Source of the DNA: a virus
Length of the DNA stretch: 40,654 nucleotides
IMG/VR virus record: IMGVR_UViG_3300028864_000048
Coordinates: 1 to 40,654 of that record
Strand: one strand, 5' to 3'
Within the stretch, counting starts at the first letter, position 1; each line of letters opens with the position of its first letter. The notes beneath the pieces were generated by a model. That model had not been told where the DNA came from and made no database searches. It worked only from the letters and a program-made list of their open reading frames with translations. This document shows positions 40,617 to 40,654 of this stretch, piece after piece. The translations under genes were made by a program, and so were the position numbers.

Positions 40617-40654
40617 TATTGCTTTATTAATTTTAAAAAATTAATAAAGCAATA
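40617..40654. repeat. Perfect inverted repeat at the window end
   Basis: TATTGCTTTATTAATTTT pairs exactly with the next 18 bases around a two-base AA centre, and its last base is the last base of the window. Could be a terminator for the connector gene (no T tract visible beyond), or an artefact of a sequence end. Confidence 0.6.

Noticed and set aside
1-40654. Alternative genetic code (recoded TAG or TGA)
   Set aside because: Genes end cleanly at TAA, TGA and TAG (e.g. 15703, 23577), and long structural frames are open under the standard code; only the small frame at 11292 has an odd TGA.
1-40654. CRISPR array or insertion sequence
   Set aside because: No regularly spaced repeats and no transposase-like gene or terminal repeats seen.

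Overview
The window looks like part of a crAss-like phage (Crassvirales) infecting a Bacteroidota host. Support: the large terminase (24173-26296), portal (29872-32127), acidic scaffold-like protein (36249-37376) and ~475-residue major capsid protein (37397-38821) stand in an order reminiscent of crAss-like genomes; transcription starts look like the Bacteroidota -33/-7 type (TTTG ... TAnnTTTG); start codons sit in AT-rich leaders with no Shine-Dalgarno; and small genes overlap as ATGA or TAATG. Stop codons TAA, TGA and TAG all appear to end genes, so the standard code is probably used.

Left arm (1-13.5 kb), almost all on the minus strand: many small genes of unknown function, three predicted lipoproteins, several small membrane proteins, one large protein with a TerD-like C-terminal part (918-3014), two GIY-YIG homing endonucleases, a plus-strand T5orf172-type GIY-YIG gene, and long non-coding stretches rich in hairpins and tRNA-like sequences (1-240, 3041-3190, 5012-5509, 7263-7737, 12036-12515).

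Middle (13.6-20 kb), mixed strands: a winged-helix/HNH nuclease, a GNAT acetyltransferase, a lysis-like block (holin-like 17732-18127 and Rz-like 18133-18837) and, on the minus strand, a group of proteins sharing a short PK-x-Q-x-G motif (15703-17658, 18864-19145, 19157-19534). A compact divergent promoter at 19563-19598 separates this group from the rightward block.

Right arm (19.6-40.6 kb), plus strand: PD-(D/E)XK nuclease, Cys-rich protein, an inserted LAGLIDADG endonuclease, a GroES-like co-chaperonin, a terminase small-subunit candidate, TerL, a mosaic fibre, a GH108 lysozyme, portal, fibre-like proteins (one with tandem permuted FISUMP domains, one broken by a frameshift), scaffold, MCP, and two probable head/connector proteins. 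Together these package DNA and build the capsid; the GroES-like protein may help fold capsid subunits. The remaining tail, polymerase and replication genes lie outside the window.

Highlights for follow-up: a two-codon ATG-AAN-TAA mini-ORF exactly one base upstream of four start codons; an interlocked divergent promoter whose TTTGCAAA palindromes serve both directions; the TerD-like protein; the shared PK-x-Q-x-G motif; and the structured RNA-like elements of the left arm. All calls are made by eye, without database searches.
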